Assembly (NCBI GenBank): GCA_029891385.1
Contig: CM057233.1
Location: 52,716,063 to 52,780,062 of the forward strand
Source of the DNA: Erythroxylum novogranatense
Lineage: Eukaryota > Streptophyta > Magnoliopsida > Malpighiales > Erythroxylaceae
Direction of reading: 5' to 3'
Length of the DNA: 64,000 bases
Within the stretch, counting starts at the first letter, position 1. Each line of letters starts with the position of its first letter. Shown here piece after piece: positions 21,563 through 33,176 of the stretch. Below the pieces are notes generated by a model, which was given only the letters and a program-made list of their open reading frames with translations, searched no databases and was not told the origin of the DNA. The position numbers were made by a program, and so were the translations under genes.

Positions 21563-23363
21563 TGTAGGAAAATCACGGTGTGTGCATCACATACACACGG
21601 TGCGGAAAACAAAATTTTTTGTTCCGGGACCTTCCCAAAAACCAAAATCCATGTGTCTATACAACAAACTCAAACCATAACGGCCAAAGGAGACCGTCTC
21701 TAAAACCTAACCGGGGCAAACTCTTTGACCCGGGAATAGCTAGAACAAATTAAAGAGTGCTAGCTCTTACCTTTGTCCTTGGAGAGCTTGAGAAACGATA
21801 GAGAAGAGATGAAAAACTTGGAGAGGAGATGAGCTTGAACGATGATGAAGAGAGGATGATGAGAAATCAAATTTCTCTTAGGTTTTGCAAAACCCTTTCT
21901 TCCTTTTTCAAAACCCACGAAGATCAATCCTTTTAGCCTTCATCTTATCATCTTATGCCACTTGTCTTTAACTTTTAAAGACCATTAAATGCTTAGATGA
22001 TGTAGCTTCCACGTTAGGCACTTTTTATATATATATATATAAAGTTAAGCTTCCTCTCCTCCTTTGCTTCCACGTAAACCACATATATATATATTAATTC
22101 TTTAATTAATTAATCATATATATATATATGTATATAACTGTTGAAGTGGTCCAGTCACACTGGGGTCGGTCCTATCGGGTCCCGGTATGGAAAAACCACC
22201 GGAAACCTTTTTCAGCAATATCGATGTCGCGATCTCATCGGAATCCATTTAATCCTATTGCTCTCCATTTATTGGATCTCTGTCCAAAACTATTTTACGA
22301 ATTCTCCGAGTCACTCTTATGCGTGTGACTCATTAGGTTCCCAGTTATGTTGGCCACTTAGATTAACACTTAATATGAGCAAGTCATGAGCGGTATCTAG
22401 CAACACATCATGACCCCCAATTGACCGGAAAGTAATTGGTTTGAATGACGGCTATATTCATCACGAACCATATCACGAACCTTTCCATGATACAATTCTT
22501 GTGCAATTCGTCCTTTCACCATGCTATACCCCACTTGGTTATGAGTATGGGCAAAGTGTCAACTCTTACTAGACTGACCACGTCAAATCTAGTCCAAGTG
22601 ATTTCAGTTCTTGTCCTGGGACTCATTACTTTATATGTCACCAAGACACTCTTCATGACATATGAACTCCGACGAGATTTTCAAGTAATGACCGACAAGA
22701 GGCCACGGGTATCATCTTCGCTATCACAGAAGTGGTGAATCCTCTATTGGCTACTCAATTACCTTCGAATACCTCAAGCTGTAGCCAATCACCATCCTAT
22801 GAGCGACCTCTGTAAGGCAACAAGGAATGGAGTCAAAGCGTAATCAAGATTCAAGATATCCTCGAGTACCTCAAGTCTAAGGATACTTGCACCATTGCTA
22901 TGATGAGATTATCACTGACATTAGAATAGGACATCCATGTGATGATCTCATAGCAGGTCATTCAATGTACTTACTACCTCTAGTAAGCATTCACATCTCA
23001 ACCCTAAATATCTTATATTTACAGTTTCTGAGATCCACTGCTTGATCAAATTAAGGAGCTTGAGATGTGCTAGTCTCTCCAGATTACCGATGTCTAGTTT
23101 CAGTAATCCTATGACTAGGGATAATTTAGATACTGACATAATTGCACATGATATGAATCTCAGTAGTATGATCACATCATAATTTCCTTCATGCTATGTC
23201 ATGTACCATGTACTTCATTAATTTGCTTATAGATCAATATCCATTCATAAATAATGAACAACAAAGTAATGAAATATGCCTTTCTTTATTTATTCATAAA
23301 GTTTGTACACAACTTTGTAAAAAACGCGTTAAAGGCGATTGCCTTTAGGGCACTACTCTAACA
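21563..23363 (-). repeat. Copia B 3' LTR
   Basis: 1801 bp; begins TGTAGGAAAATCACGG and ends CTACTCTAACA. A polypurine tract (AAGTGGGAGA on the element strand) follows directly inside. Several short losses relative to the partner LTR fall at CTG sites (22637, 22690, 22718). Confidence 0.93.
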
Positions 23364-23383
23364 ATCTCCCACTTGACCTAAAG

Positions 23384-24123
23384 TCAATCGCCTTGATATC
23401 TAATACCATAGGCGAGTACATGAGAATCAAAACTCTTCTGTGACAATGACTTTGTCAACGGATCAGCAATATTATGCTCTGTAGGAATTCTCTCTATCTG
23501 GACATCACCTCGTCCAATGATCTCCCTGATCAGATGATATCTGCGGAGTATGTGTTTGGATCGTTGATGAGACCTTGGTTCCTTCGCTAAGCATAATAGC
23601 CCCATTGTTGTCACAATACAATCAGATGGGCCCATCACAAATAGGAATCACACCAAGTTCAAGAATGAACTTTCGATCCAAATCGCTTCCTTTCTTTGTG
23701 TCTGCGAAGACAATGTACTACTCCTCGGTTGTTGAATCGGCGATCGTTTCTTGTTTGAACTCTTTCAACCGACGCCTCATTGCTCAAGGTGAATATGTAA
23801 CCTGATTGGGATTTGGAATCATCCTTATCGATTGAAAATCGCATCTGATACCCGCCACTTTGAGATCTCCATCTCCATATATCAAGAAAACATCCTTAGT
23901 TCTTCGCAAGTATTGAGGATATTCTTGATACCACCCAAAGGACCCTCACCAGATTTGATTGGTATATGCTCGTAACACTTAGAGCATATGATACATCGAG
24001 TCTCGTACATAGCATAGCGTACATGATAGATCCTATCGCAGATGCATACGGGATCATATTCATGCGCATCCTCTCATCTTGTGTCTTAGACACATAGATT
24101 TCGAGTGTTATCCCATGAGTCAC
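23384..24123 (-). pseudogene. Copia B RNase H and RT connection, fragmented
   Basis: Three overlapping frames hold pieces of the domain that is a single frame in copia A. 23896-24123 has MTHGITL through RMRMNMIPYASAIGSIMYAM; 23659-23844 has KDDSKSQSGYIFTLSN; 23384-23638 has AKEPRSHQRSKHILRRYHLI and the C-terminal PLTKSLSQKSF. The segment between, carrying the EAEY and YCDNN residues, is garbled. Near 23676 it reads ATCGC where A has ACTGC, and near 23737 GGCGATCG where A has AGCAGTCG. Confidence 0.85.
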
Positions 24124-24979
24124 GGAAGGTACCTCTCTTGGATTGTTCCATGCTAAACCTCTTCAGCATCTTGTCTATGTATGTTGATTGTGAAAGACCA
24201 AGCAACCTTTTTGATCTATCTCTATAGATCCTTATCCCAAGGATATAAGTTGCTTCACCAAGGTCTTTCATGGAAAATTGTTTGGACAACCAAATCTTCA
24301 TTGATTGTAGCATAGAGACATCGTTTCCTAGTAATAATATGTCATCTACATATAGCACAATGAATACGATTGCAGTCCCACTAACCTTCTTATACACACA
24401 TTATTCATCCGAATTTTGTGAGAAACCAAACTCTTTGATTACCTCATCAAAACAGATATTCCAACTCCTGGATGCTTGTTTCAATCCATAGATGGATTTA
24501 TGAAGCTTGCAAACATTTTTGCCATCATAGGAGATGAAGCCCTCAGGTTGTGTCATATACATATCCTCAGCTAGATTTCCATTTAGGAAAGTTGTTTTCA
24601 CATCCATTTGCCATATCTCATAATCATAATGAGTGGCAATGGCTAGGAGTATCCTAATGAATTTAAGCATTGCTACTGGGCTGAAGGTCTCGTCGTAGTC
24701 AACTCCTTGTTTTTGACGAAAACCTTTAGCCACAAGCCTTAATTTATAGGTAATTACATTACCATCCATGTCGGTTTTCTTTTTGAAAACCCATTTACAC
24801 CTTATGGGTTTTATTCCTTCGGGTGCCTCAACCAAAGTCCATACTTGGTTTTCATACATGGAATCCATTTCAGCCTTCATGACATGAAGCCATTTCTTAG
24901 ACTCTGAACTCTTCAGAACCTCTTCATAGGTGGTAGGCTCATCATCTTCTACGAGCAATACGTCATTCTGTTCATTCAC
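24086..24979 (-). pseudogene. Copia B reverse transcriptase, one in-frame stop
   Basis: Frames 24979-24401 (192 codons) and 24397-24086 (103 codons) are in the same phase and separated by a single stop at about 24398-24403, where copia A encodes the HCVYKK segment (CACTGT in A, AATAAT region in B). Together they carry WVFKKKTDMDGN, QMDVKTTFLNGNL, YGLKQASRSWN and the catalytic YVDDILLLGN. This is the complete RVT_2 domain, better preserved than in copia A apart from the stop. Confidence 0.88.
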
Positions 24980-25047
24980 AGAAATCCATATCTCTCGGGA
25001 ACAGAGCGTATCCTACGTGACCTACGAATTTCGTGTGTTGTAGAAGG

Positions 25048-26409
25048 TTAAACTGTTACTTCATCTGTATGAGTCACGAGCTTTGAGTTCGAGCGATTGA
25101 TCTGCGTCTGTTGAGCATCTTGAACTTCTTCAAGTTCAATTTTTCTCCCATTGTCTTCTTGTAAAAGAAACTCTTTCTCTAAAAAGACAACATGCTTTGA
25201 AACAAACACCTTTTGTTCCTCAGCAAGGTAGAATTGATATCCCATTGTTTCTTTAGGATATCCTACGAATAAACACTTGTCAGACTTTGCATCAAGTTTA
25301 TCTGACTGTGTTCGCTTCACATAAGCAGGACAACCCCAAACTTTCAAATGAGTAAGATAGGGTCTTTTGTTAGTCCACATCTCATATGGAGTAACATCAA
25401 CTGTCTTTGATGGAACTCTGTTTAGCAAGTAAACAACTGTCTCGATTGCATACCCCCAAAAGGATTTTGGTAACTTTGCAAAGCCCATCATCGATCGTAC
25501 CATGTCTAACAAGGTTCGATTTCTTCTTTCTGCCGCACCATTATGCTGTGGTGTGTAAGGAGGAGTCCATTGAGATAAAATCTCATTATCTCTGAGATAA
25601 TCCAAAAACTGTTGGTCTAAGTATTCCCCATCACGATCGGATTGTAATGTCTTGATACTTTTCCGAAGTTGGTTTTCTACTTCATTTCTGAATTGTTTGG
25701 ACTTTTCAAATGCTTCTGATTTGTATCTCATCAGATACAGATACCCATATCGAGAATAATCATCGATAAAGGTAATGAAGTAAAGACAACCACTTCTAAC
25801 ATGGATGGACATCGGACCACATACATCTGAATGTATTAGGTCTAATATTCCAGTCGCTCGTTCACCCTTTCCCTTAAAGGGTAACTTAGTCATCTTGCCT
25901 AATAAACAAGATTCACATGTGTCATATGATTCATAATCAAATGACCCTAAACTACCACTCTTATGGAGCTTAGCTATGCGTCTCTCATTTATATGGACAA
26001 GGCGACAATGCCATAAGTAAGTTGATTTTAAATTATCTCGTTTATGTCTTTTCGTGTCATTGACATTCATAATTGGATGTGACATATCTAATATGTAAAT
26101 TTCATTGCATAATGTACCAGTACCATAAAGCATTCCATTCAAACTAATAGAACAACCATTGTTACTAAAAGTCAAATGAAAACTAGCTCTATTTAAACAA
26201 GAAACAGACAATATGTTCTGTGTTAAAACAGGTACAAAATAACATTCATCCAATTTCATTACAAGCCCACTGGGGAGTGACAAAAAATAAGTGCCTACAG
26301 TAAATGCAACAACTCTTGCTCCATTTCCTACACCCAGGTCTATCTCTCCCTTCATGAGTTGTTCATCGTCCTCGAGGCCCCGTGATATCATTGCATATGT
26401 GTGAACCAC
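25048..26409 (-). CDS. Copia B integrase with pre-integrase domain, intact frame
   Basis: A 453-residue frame, the longest in the window. It begins in the protease-integrase linker. The zinc-binding pre-integrase module has H134, H139, C165 and C168. The catalytic core has D195 (HSDVCGPM), D258 (QSDRDGEYL) and E294 (AERRNRTLL). The C-terminal part has KVWGCPAYVKRTQSDKLDAK and FVGYPKE. Compared with copia A, a glycine next to the second histidine is valine here and GG before EYL is DG, which may weaken function. The copy spans the site where copia A is frameshifted. As part of a polyprotein its ATG is not a real start. Confidence 0.92.
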   Translation of the reverse strand: MVHTYAMISRGLEDDEQLMKGEIDLGVGNGARVVAFTVGTYFLSLPSGLVMKLDECYFVPVLTQNILSVSCLNRASFHLTFSNNGCSISLNGMLYGTGTLCNEIYILDMSHPIMNVNDTKRHKRDNLKSTYLWHCRLVHINERRIAKLHKSGSLGSFDYESYDTCESCLLGKMTKLPFKGKGERATGILDLIHSDVCGPMSIHVRSGCLYFITFIDDYSRYGYLYLMRYKSEAFEKSKQFRNEVENQLRKSIKTLQSDRDGEYLDQQFLDYLRDNEILSQWTPPYTPQHNGAAERRNRTLLDMVRSMMGFAKLPKSFWGYAIETVVYLLNRVPSKTVDVTPYEMWTNKRPYLTHLKVWGCPAYVKRTQSDKLDAKSDKCLFVGYPKETMGYQFYLAEEQKVFVSKHVVFLEKEFLLQEDNGRKIELEEVQDAQQTQINRSNSKLVTHTDEVTV

Positions 26410-26452
26410 AACCGTATCTAATACCTATATGTTATGGTCGAAAAAGATAACC

Positions 26453-26890
26453 TCAATGACAAACATACACGAAGGAACCGAGGCATCGATGCCTTCTTCG
26501 CTTCAATTCTTCCAGATAGACTTTACGGCTTCGCCTTCCGGTGGCGGCCTTGCCACAATGGAAGCAAGTTCCTTTTGGTGCAGTTTCTTTGGTTTTCTTC
26601 TTGGCTGTACTTCCTTTTAGTTTCTTAGACCTTTTTTTCTTCAATTTCTTTTTCTTGGAACCAGAAGAAGAGTCCACCATAAGCACTTGCTTGCTATTCT
26701 TCTTGATAGCTTGCTCTGCTGTCTTGAGCAGATTGATCAACTCAGGGATTGTCGTAGATATTTGATTCATCCAATAGTTTAACACAAACTGTGAATAACT
26801 ATCAGACAATCCAACTAGAATTAAGTCAACACTTAATTCATAATCTATTACAAAACCTAAGACAGCCAACCTCTCAATATACCCATTCAT
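26453..26890 (-). pseudogene. Copia B gag C-terminal part with destroyed zinc knuckle
   Basis: 145 codons covering the second half of gag: DYELSVDLILVGLSDSYSQF, then INLLKTAEQAIKK, the lysine-rich stretch and CFHCGK. After CFHCGK the knuckle, intact in copia A, becomes AATGRRSRK, so the H-x4-C half is lost. The DNA change is CCAGTGGCCAGTC in A to CCGGTGGCGGCC in B, that is, CAG to CGG twice plus a base lost. The frame then ends before the protease motif. Confidence 0.85.
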
Positions 26891-26966
26891 CTTCAGTGCA
26901 TACTACACTGCAGATGAACCTGGAGTCATCTTAGTAGTGAAGAGTAGCCTCGAGGTCTCGAACCTT

Positions 26967-27302
26967 TCAGACCGAGCTTGCTCTATCAAACAGCTCCCTA
27001 AGATGAAACACTATGGTATTAGCATCCATAGACTCATGCTGCTTCTGCAGCTCTGGTGACATAGATGCGAGCATAATGCAGGTAGCCATGTGACTGTCTT
27101 TGAGATGCTTACGATATGCTTTCTGATCCTTATCAGAAGCATCAACAGCAGGTGGATCAGGAAGTGGAACATCTAGGACATAGCCCAGTTCCTCAGATAT
27201 GAGAATAATTCTCAGATTTCTTAGCCAATCGAGAAAGTTGGATCCAGTTAATTTGTTGGAATCCATGAGTGAGCGCAAATTCACGCTGGAAGTCATCTTC
27301 AA
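26967..27302 (-). CDS. Copia B gag N-terminal part
   Basis: 111 codons starting MKMTSSVNLRSLMDSNKLTG, nearly the same as copia A gag, with FLDWLRNLRII, LASMSPELQKQHESMDAN and HLRELFD before a frame break at about 26985, where copia A has GATAAGCAAGC-type sequence. The shared start codon with copia A supports 27302 as the true translation start of the polyprotein. Confidence 0.88.
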   Translation of the reverse strand: MKMTSSVNLRSLMDSNKLTGSNFLDWLRNLRIILISEELGYVLDVPLPDPPAVDASDKDQKAYRKHLKDSHMATCIMLASMSPELQKQHESMDANTIVFHLRELFDRASSV

Positions 27303-29330
27303 TAACCTATAGGGAAAGAGAGAAAGAATGTTAGAATAGAATTACATGCATGATCATAAAGAATTGCATGACATGCATATGGCTCCCACTAGTTTCAAAG
27401 AATCCATAACCCTCATTACGAATCCAAGAAATTTTAAGACAAAATGTCCTAGTGGGTCGATATCCGACATTACTAAAATGACCTTGGGTTTACCCAACAA
27501 GCCACCTTAGGTCAATCGGTAGGTATCAGTCATACCAATTGCATCATAGATATCCGACATTACTAAAATGACCTTGGGTTTACCCAACAAGTCACCTTAG
27601 ATCAATCGACAGGTATCGGTCATACCAATTGCATCATAGATGTAACTATCGACTAGTGCTATCAACTCGTGATGTATGCACACACATTGGGTTATCAACT
27701 CTTGATGCGCTGCATATCTGATGTACACTACCCATTTACGCCTCATCACGTTGACCTTGAGTTTACTCAACAAATCAACGCTTCTAGTAAAAACCGACCC
27801 ATTAATCCAAAAATCTTATTTTCATGGTTCAAACATATCCGTATAGAGTGAGCTTGGGTTTACCCAACAACCCAACTCTATAAGAACTCTGGTTCTCCCC
27901 ATATTAATGGAAGTCGTTAGTTTTCATATTATGTGTGAGGGATTTCAAGCTCTGGTCTCATCATCTTCTTCTCCAAGTTGTAGGATTATAGTCACCATGA
28001 CTATATGGAATGATTTAGGGCATTTCATCAATCACATTGAGTCTATACCTTTGATCATCCATCATCCGATCTTCGCATGTTGTAGTCAACTTGTGCATGT
28101 GCTAGTCGACTGGTGCATGTGCTAGTCGACTACTTTGGATTATCACAGCACGAACTAGTCGACCGGTGTACGTGCTACCGATCGGTGTATGCGTATAATG
28201 ACCGTACATGTGCTAGTCGATCGGTTTTGGCTTGCTCTCTAATCGGCTAATTTCTCAATCCGTGTAGTTCAAATTCACAATACCAAGTGTAATATCCTTT
28301 ATTATGATGTACCAATGAAACACTTTCATTGTACCATGCTTACCATATATAGTTATACTATACATGAAACTTGAAATCAACGAATACACTCTTATTCATT
28401 TAGATTTCCAAATAATTTGAGAATATCAAACTATCACCCTAAGTATCTCTAGGTAGTCTACACTTTATCAAGATTACTTCGGCACAGGTCACAAAATTTG
28501 TGACGGCCAAAACAATCAAGACAACGAAATACACTAACGAGACGCTAATGTGACATATTTGACATCTGAAAATTTTTGGAAACCCAATTTCAAGAAATTC
28601 AATATGGAAAGCATACAACATCAATGTAACACATTTTTAATTACATTAAAAATGATCCAAGGCATTGGAATTGAGAAATACACAATCATTCATTTCAAAC
28701 AAAACAGCTCCAGCAACTTGCTCAAAACTGCCATGCTCTGTCTTTTGCTTGAAAAAATCATTGAAACAATTTCAATAAATTCTGAGAACATTACAGAGGT
28801 TACAACATGTTCACAACATGCTCCATGAATTTTTTAGGATTTATTTCCAACAAAAACTCATCCAACCTCAGCAACAAAGCCAATGTAGAATCTGTGTTCC
28901 TTAACACAGTTATTCCCAGCAGCACACAATAAATTCTCAAATAAATAGTAAATCACCTCGAAAATATTTTTCCATTCTCATAGACATTCATAAACATCTT
29001 AGAGAGATGTCGGTGAAAGAAAATCTAAAAAACAATTTTTCTACAATTTATTCTCGAATTTACAAGCATGCCTGTTCAAGGAATGTGCACAAACACAGCA
29101 ACCAGAACATTAGGGAATAAATTAGCAAAACCATATCAAATCACATTGATAAATTCTGGTCTTCCTCAAACATATTCCACAACATCTTATGAACACATCT
29201 GGGCAAGAAAATTTCGAAAACTATATTTCTATACTGAATTCGAAATTAACACAGTTAACATGCATCATCGTCACAAGCAATAGGCAGCTCCGACCTTGTT
29301 ATGATTTCTTCGTTATATACGACACAAGTG
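27303..29330 (-). other. Copia B leader with repeats
   Basis: Homologous to the copia A leader: the 91-bp tandem pair at about 27460-27640 and a palindrome array at 28083-28225. In B the array unit is TAGTCGACT(G/A) rather than AAGTCGACTT, with later copies drifting to TCGACCGG and TCGATCGG. The plus strand keeps a 71-codon open frame (29071-29283) matching the end of the copia A antisense frame. Confidence 0.8.
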
Positions 29331-29342
29331 GCTCTGATACCA
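29331..29342 (-). other. Copia B primer binding site
   Basis: Plus strand GCTCTGATACCA (element strand TGGTATCAGAGC), complementary to initiator Met tRNA, one base away from the 5' LTR. Confidence 0.93.
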
Positions 29343-29343
29343 C

Positions 29344-29880
29344 TGTAGGAAAATCCCGGTATGTGCATAACATGCAAAAGGTGCGGAAAACAAATTTTTT
29401 TGTTCCGGGACCTTCCCGAAAGCCAGGATCCATGTGTCTATACAACAAACTCAAACCATAACGGCCAAAGGAGACCGTCTCTAACGGTATTCACGCATAG
29501 ATCGGAGAACCTAACCGGGGCAAACCCTTTGACCCAGAAATAACTAGAACAAATTAAAGAGTGCTAGCTCTTACCTTTTTCCTTGGAGAGCTTGAGAAAC
29601 GATGGAGAAGAGACGAAAAACTTGGAGAGGAGATGAGCTTGAACGATGATGAAGAGAGGATGATGAGAAATCAAATTTCTCTTAGGTTTTGCAAAACCCT
29701 TTCTTCCTTTTTCAAAACCCACGAAGATTAATCCTTTTAGCCTTCATCTTATCATCTTATGCCACTTGTCTTTAACTTTTAAAGACCATTAAATGCTTAG
29801 ATGATGTAGCTTCCACGTTAGGCACTTTATATATATATATATAAAGTTAAGCTTCCTCTCCTCCTTTGCTTCCACGTAAA

Positions 29881-29933
<53 letters not shown>

Positions 29934-31165
29934 ATTGCTGAAGTGGTCCAGTCACACTAGGGTCGGTCCTACCGGGTTCCGGTATGGAAAAACCACTGGA
30001 AACCTTTTTCAGCAATATCGATGTCGCGATCTCATCGGGATCCATTTAATCCTATTGCTCTCCATTTATTGGATCTCTGTCCAAAACTATTTTACGAATT
30101 CTCCGAGTCACTCTTATGCGTGTGACCCATTAGGTTCCCGGTTATGTTGGCCACTTAGATTAACACTTAATCTGAGCAAGTCATGAGCGGTATCTAGCAA
30201 CACATCATGACCCCCAATTGATCGGAAAGTAATTGGTTTGACGAATGAAGCTATATTCATCACGAACCATATCACGAATCTTTCCATAGACAATTACTGT
30301 GCAATTCGTCCTTTCACCTTGCTATACCTCACTTGGTTATGAGTATGGGCAAAGTGTCAACTCTTACTAGACTGACCACGTCAAATCTAGTCCAAGTGAT
30401 TTCAGTTCTTGTCCTGGGACTCATTACTTTATATGTCACTGAAGACACTCTTCATGACATATGAACTCCGGCTAGAGATTTCCAAGTAATGACCCTGACA
30501 AAAGGCCATGGGTATCATCTTCTGCTATCACAGAAGTGGTGAATCCTCTATTGGCTACTCAATTACCTTCAATACCTCAAGTGCACTCCAATCACCACCC
30601 TATGAGTGACCTCTGAAGGCAACAAAGAATGGAGTCAAAGCACGTAATCAAGATTCAAGATATCCTCGAGTACCTCAAGTCTAAGGATACTTGCACCATT
30701 GCTATGATGAGATTATCACAGGACATTAGAATAGGACATCCATGTGATGATCTCATAGCAGTGTCATCCAATGTACTTACTACCTCTAGTAAGCATTCAC
30801 ATCTCAACCCTAAATATCTCATATTTACGCTTATGAGATCCATCGCTGATCAAATCAAGGAGCTTGAGATGTGTTAGTCTCCGGATTACCGATGTCTAGT
30901 TTCAGTAATCCTATGACTAGGGATAATTTAGTTACTGACATAATTGCACATGATAGGAATCTCAGTAGTATGATCACATCATAATTTCCTTCATGCTATG
31001 TCATGTACCATGCACTTCATTAATTTGCTTATAGATCAATATCCATTCATAAATAATGAACAGCAAAGTAATGAAATATGCCTTTCTTTATTTATTCATA
31101 AAGTATGTACACAACTTTGTACAAAACGCGCTAAAGGCGATTGCCTTTAGGGTACTACTCTAACA
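29344..31165 (-). repeat. Copia B 5' LTR
   Basis: 1822 bp; same ends as 21563-23363. It contains a (CA)n(TA)n microsatellite at 29882-29933 that is a short TA tract plus TTAATT repeats in the partner LTR. Confidence 0.93.
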
Positions 31166-33171
31166 TCAATTTCCATCTTTTAATTGTGAAAAGTTCTCAA
31201 ATATCATGTATTACCATTTTGTTTTGGTTTTTATGATACTGCAACTTCAGTAATGAGGAAAATTGGTTTAGAAACTCAAAACTATGTGTGACTAGGAACT
31301 ATCTCTATAAATTAGCTGCTTATTGAACCAGAATTTCCTTGGTTTAACAAGGAAGGGAGGTACTAGACTGTTTTTAAAATTAAAGGATGAGAGGCTAGGC
31401 AAAAAGGAAAAACCAGATTGGATCACTGTCAATGCAACTGTTAAGGTTGATTATTTCTGTTATACTGCTTGTCTAATCATGGTTGGAGATAGGCCATATA
31501 GTAAAAAGGTTATACTGCTTGTCATTGTCTGTTGAAATCGGAGTAAAAGATTTCTACTGTTTTTGCTTTTTGGTGTTTTCTCATATCATGAGTATGTATG
31601 TATGCATGGTTTGTACTGATTATAAACAATAACATGAGTTTTGTGTTTATATTTGCTCGTTTGATTCTTCAAATGGGATTTATTTGGATCGTGCTGTGTA
31701 AGTTTAGGTCGGTAGGTTTGGTTGTCATAGCTCTTGAATTTTTACCAGGTATAGGTGGGTGTTTGTCGTATCTTGAGGGTAGAAACGTTAGAATAAAGTG
31801 CTTTTCATTATTTCCATTATGGGTCGATAATAGATTTGGCATTTTCTTGTTTCATCAAAAGATTTCCGTAAATTTCTTGAAGAGATGCCTCTGTCTCATT
31901 TTTCCTATGATCTGTACGTTTCCATCTCCAATTGTTATGATATGGATCATACTCACTGTTTATGGCTGATTCTTCATTAATTTGGTAAAATTGAATCTCT
32001 TCGGACTCTGTTATTTTAATAGTGGTGGAAGCTAAGGATGGAACTATCTCTGTGGCATTTGCATTTGCATTGTTTGAAATTTGAAAAGCAAGATGATGAG
32101 ATCTTTTCAAACATTATTCATAAAAGTCCTGTTTACTAGATATATCTTTAAGTTGGAAGTAAAAGAAGAGACATTCAGGAAGTTATACTAATAGAGATTA
32201 ATAGCTACTGCAAATTGTCTTAGTATAATGAATACAAAAGGCCAATCTGTGGCAGGAATACACAAGGCCAATCTCCTGAAACAATCATTCAAAGTAGTTG
32301 CTTTCCTTGTAGAGTGGCCCATTCTTGCAGTAACTAGTTTTGATGTGAGCTAAATGGTTGTGAAATGCTATTATAGATTGCAGCTACTTAGCAATTAGCT
32401 AGCTAACTTCAAGCTTTATTGGTATACTGATCAATTTGTTAAAAAATTGACAATGATGAAATTAGAGTTTTTGTGTTTACATTTAGTTTTCTTATTCATT
32501 AATGTAAATAACAGTTCATATTATGATATTCTATGAAGAAGTTTGATGGAGCTCACATTGTTTCTTTATGTTGGCACACTGTTTCATCAGTTCAGATTCT
32601 TCATGGATTACTTCTTGTTTTGCGTGGGTTCTTTTGCATGTAGTAATGAGTGGTTACACGTAACCATATATCACTTGACAACAATGGTAGGTAACTTGTT
32701 TCTAATAGGAAATGATTTCACACTTGCCTGTTCAGTTTGATGGTAGGCAACTTGTGCGTAATAGGAAGTGACTTCACATGTGCCTGTTCACTTTGATGAG
32801 TCATAAGGCACAGCTTCCAGAATGAAATGTTCCACATGTACACTGCAACTGTAATGTAACTGTTCTGATGTAGGTTGGAAGGCTGTCATTGTGAATGGTT
32901 ATATGGTAACAAAATGTTCTTAGATTCAGATAGCTGGAGTTTCTTGGGATAGAGTTAGCAACTCCAATTGTGTAATCTTCAGTGTGTTCTTGAACTGATT
33001 GTGTTTTCAGTGTGTGCTATACTTTAGTGTGATGTGATAACATATGATACTGGTTAAGGGAAGTAGTAATGGTGTTCGAAAGTTGGCAGTTATTAAATGC
33101 ATTTGGGAGTGATCTTTGAGGCATTGATACAGTAGTGCATTTTGGGACATAGATATGGTTGAGCTTATTGG
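31166..33171. other. CACTA interior between copia B and the gypsy element
   Basis: About 2 kb without a recognised domain. Open frames at 31323-31535 and 31598-31969 (plus) show no family motif. A 56-bp unit with GGTAGG(T/C)AACTTGT and TTCACA(C/T) is duplicated at about 32686-32800. I interpret it as transposon interior, perhaps introns of the TNPA-type gene. Confidence 0.45.
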
Positions 33172-33176
33172 GTAAA

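Larger units (their letters stand above)
21563..31165 (-). mobile_element. Copia B: full-length Ty1/copia element inside the CACTA
   Basis: 9603 bp, minus strand, same family as copia A. Ends are TG...CA; flanks TTAAT (21558-21562) and TCAAT (31166-31170) match at four of five positions, a target duplication with one change. It has two LTRs (1801 and 1822 bp), a Met-tRNA PBS, the long leader, gag, integrase and RT/RNase H. Integrase is intact over 453 codons but gag and RNase H are fragmented. Many differences from copia A are CAG/CTG replaced by CG-containing strings. Confidence 0.93.

Noticed and set aside
31598..31969. 123-codon frame as a membrane protein gene
   Set aside because: No domain recognised; T-rich hydrophobic translation inside transposon interior.
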